Assembly: GCA_903642235.1 (NCBI GenBank)
Contig: CAHJWL010000007.1
Span: 164,475-228,474, forward strand
Length of the DNA stretch: 64,000 nucleotides
From: Acidobacteriaceae bacterium
GTDB taxonomy: Bacteria > Acidobacteriota > Terriglobia > Terriglobales > Acidobacteriaceae
Direction of reading: 5' to 3'
The translations under genes and the position numbers were made by a program. This document shows, one piece after another, positions 62,526 to 64,000 of the stretch (position 1 is the first letter of the stretch; each line of letters starts with the position of its first letter). The notes under the pieces are model-generated. The model made no database searches. It worked only from the letters and a program-made list of their open reading frames with translations, and had not been told where the DNA came from.

Positions 62526-63689
62526 ATGCGTCGTCTCGCGTCGGTGAGTCTCTTTGGTGTTCTCGCTTTTGCCGCAGCAGGGGCGCAGACGATGGACGTT
62601 GCGGCCACGCCGCCTATGGGGTGGAATAGCTGGAACCACTTTGCCGGCCGCGTGACCGACAGGGACATTCGCGCTGCAGCCGACCAGATGGTGGCGACCG
62701 GCATGCGCGACGCGGGCTACGTCTACGTGAACATCGACGACACGTGGGAGGCCGGCCGCGACGCGCAGGGCAACATCCTGACGAATGACAGATTTCCTGA
62801 CATGAAGGCGCTGGCGGAGTACGTGCATAGCAAGGGGCTGAAGATCGGCATCTATTCCTCGCCTGGACCGAAGACATGCGGGGGGTACGAGGGCAGCTAC
62901 CAGCACGAGGAGCAGGACGCAAAGACCTACGCCACATGGGGCATCGACTACCTGAAGTACGACCTGTGCGGGTATGGCGAGATCATGGACAGGGAGGCGG
63001 GCACGGATCAGGAGAGGGCGTACGCCATGATGCGCGCCGCTTTCGCCAAGATGGGTGAGGCGTTGAGGACGACGGGCCGGCCGATCGTCTACTCGCTTTC
63101 GCAGTCCGGGTGGGACTCGATCTGGAGGTGGGGACCCTCGGTCGGCAGCAATCTGTGGCGCACGACGGGGGACATCAAGGACAGCTACGGCCGGATGGCG
63201 GAGATCGGCTTCTCGCAGGCCGGTCTGGCGAGGTACGCCGGGCCCGGCCACTGGAACGATCCGGACATGCTTGAGATTGGGAACGGCAAGATGACGACGG
63301 ACGAGTACACGACGCACATGACGTTGTGGGCGATCCTGGCCGCGCCGCTGCTCGCCGGCAATGATCTGACCAGGATGAGCCCGGCCGACACGGCTATTTT
63401 GACGAACAAGGACGTCATTGCTGTGGATCAGGATCCGCTCGGCAGGCAGGGGGATCGCGTCAGCGCAGAGGGTCCGTTTGAGGTCTGGATGAAGCCTCTC
63501 CGGAACGGCTCGGTCGCTGTGGGGCTCTTCAACCGCGGTGAGGATATGGAGGCCATGTCGCTGCCGGCGGCATCGGTGCTCGGACTGAAGAGCGTGAGGT
63601 CGATCCGCAATGTCTGGTCGTCCGGGGATACGACCAAGGGGCCATGGAAGGTGCCGGGGCACGGGGTGGAGCTGCTGATCGTTCACTAA
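62526..63689 (+). CDS. GH27 alpha-galactosidase, exported
   Basis: A 387-residue enzyme with a short signal peptide (MRRLASVSLFGVLAFAAAGA). TPPMGWNSWNHFAG, NIDDTWEAGRDAQG, nucleophile Asp146 in YLKYDLCGYG, acid/base Asp247 in WNDPDMLEIGN, and LWAILAAPLLAGNDL are the family motifs. It cleaves terminal alpha-galactose from oligosaccharides or galactomannan. ATG 62526 is chosen because the signal peptide starts there; the frame is open far upstream only because it is antisense to the GT4 gene. Confidence 0.95.
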   Translation: MRRLASVSLFGVLAFAAAGAQTMDVAATPPMGWNSWNHFAGRVTDRDIRAAADQMVATGMRDAGYVYVNIDDTWEAGRDAQGNILTNDRFPDMKALAEYVHSKGLKIGIYSSPGPKTCGGYEGSYQHEEQDAKTYATWGIDYLKYDLCGYGEIMDREAGTDQERAYAMMRAAFAKMGEALRTTGRPIVYSLSQSGWDSIWRWGPSVGSNLWRTTGDIKDSYGRMAEIGFSQAGLARYAGPGHWNDPDMLEIGNGKMTTDEYTTHMTLWAILAAPLLAGNDLTRMSPADTAILTNKDVIAVDQDPLGRQGDRVSAEGPFEVWMKPLRNGSVAVGLFNRGEDMEAMSLPAASVLGLKSVRSIRNVWSSGDTTKGPWKVPGHGVELLIVH

Positions 63690-64000
63690 TGTCAGACTCT
63701 GTCGTGATCGTGGCGCGGCACAGGGGAGTGCCGCGGATGCACGGCCGGGTGGAACGCCGGACGGTGCTTCCGCTTTTTCTGCCGTTGCGGTGGTGAGCGG
63801 GAGTCCCTGCGGTGCTGTTGGGCGTGTCCCTCAGGTTTGGGGCGTGAAGGGCAGAATGCGGAGGTCTCTCCACTTCGCTACGCTTCGGTCGAGATGATGG
63901 CTATTGGGTGTGAGGCTTCGGTCGAGATGACGGCTATTGCGAGTTGTGACGCTGGTCGCGAGTCGATTGCCGGGGTGGCTTTCAGGGGGTTGCGGGGGTG
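63690..64000. other. Non-coding window end
   Basis: No gene is supported. It holds the direct repeats at 63882-63939; the rest is GC-rich with no clear signal. Confidence 0.5.
63882..63939 (+). repeat. Two direct copies of a 25-base repeat
   Basis: GCTTCGGTCGAGATGATGGC-TATTG (63882-63906) and a copy with one base changed (63915-63939) are separated by 8 bases. A shorter partial copy (CTTCGCTACG) precedes them. Repeats containing TTCGGTCGAGATGA are widely dispersed in Acidobacteria, from memory. Confidence 0.75.

Noticed and set aside
62130..63686. 518-codon minus-strand frame opposite the GH27 gene
   Set aside because: Its content is Arg/Pro/His-rich with no motif, while the plus strand has a complete GH27 with catalytic residues.
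1..64000. CRISPR array or toxin-antitoxin pair
   Set aside because: No regularly spaced repeats were seen, and the small ORF pairs lack recognisable toxin or antitoxin features.

Overview
The window looks like a chromosomal piece of an Acidobacteriota member of the Terriglobia type (Terriglobus, Granulicella or Edaphobacter-like). This rests on three things: a PadR regulator next to an acidobacterial-type duplicated permease (ADOP), a dense set of glycoside hydrolases, and a high-GC, tightly packed core. It is a judgement from gene content, not from a marker gene.

Bases 1 to about 20,900 are accessory and partly decayed. They hold the end of a HupE/UreJ-like membrane protein, a serine resolvase - small ORF - HNH nuclease cassette, a tyrosine integrase, a DUF2339/DUF3999 membrane pair, a GntR-controlled ABC transporter, an ISNCY-type insertion sequence with a possible passenger gene, an ATP-dependent DNA ligase, two paralogous alpha/beta hydrolases, and a PadR + ADOP permease unit. 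At least seven genes here are broken by frameshifts or a stop (integrase, DUF3999, an unknown cytosolic gene, ligase, both hydrolases, ADOP). No comparable lesion was found in the following 43 kb. The break point coincides with a tRNA-Ser(GCU) gene whose 3' end faces the damaged side, as expected for an island inserted at a tRNA.

Bases 21,000 to 35,500 are intact core metabolism: an APC-type permease, inorganic pyrophosphatase, PurS, a heme block (hemE, ferrochelatase, HemY-type oxidase), a 2H phosphoesterase, acetate kinase with phosphoketolase (a phosphoketolase shunt yielding acetate and ATP), a KdsC-like phosphatase, and an oxyanion (molybdate/tungstate-type) ABC importer.

Bases 35,600 to 44,400 carry the most unusual locus: a GH63-like glucosidase, a PIG-L deacetylase, a family 2 glycosyltransferase, a single protein fusing an acyl-CoA dehydrogenase-like part to a NodS-like methyltransferase, and a GH2 hydrolase. 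The enzyme set recalls Nod-factor (lipochitooligosaccharide) tailoring, but the product is unknown.

Bases 44,600 to 49,600 form a compact nadA-nadB-nadC-nifS operon for NAD synthesis, with a cysteine desulfurase that could supply the NadA iron-sulfur cluster. From 49,800 to the end is a carbohydrate region: a 1278-residue GH13-like protein, a Tat-exported GH2, a GH35 beta-galactosidase, an M19 dipeptidase, an exported GH13-fold protein that has lost its catalytic residues, a GT4 glycosyltransferase and a GH27 alpha-galactosidase. The last 300 bases are non-coding with short direct repeats.
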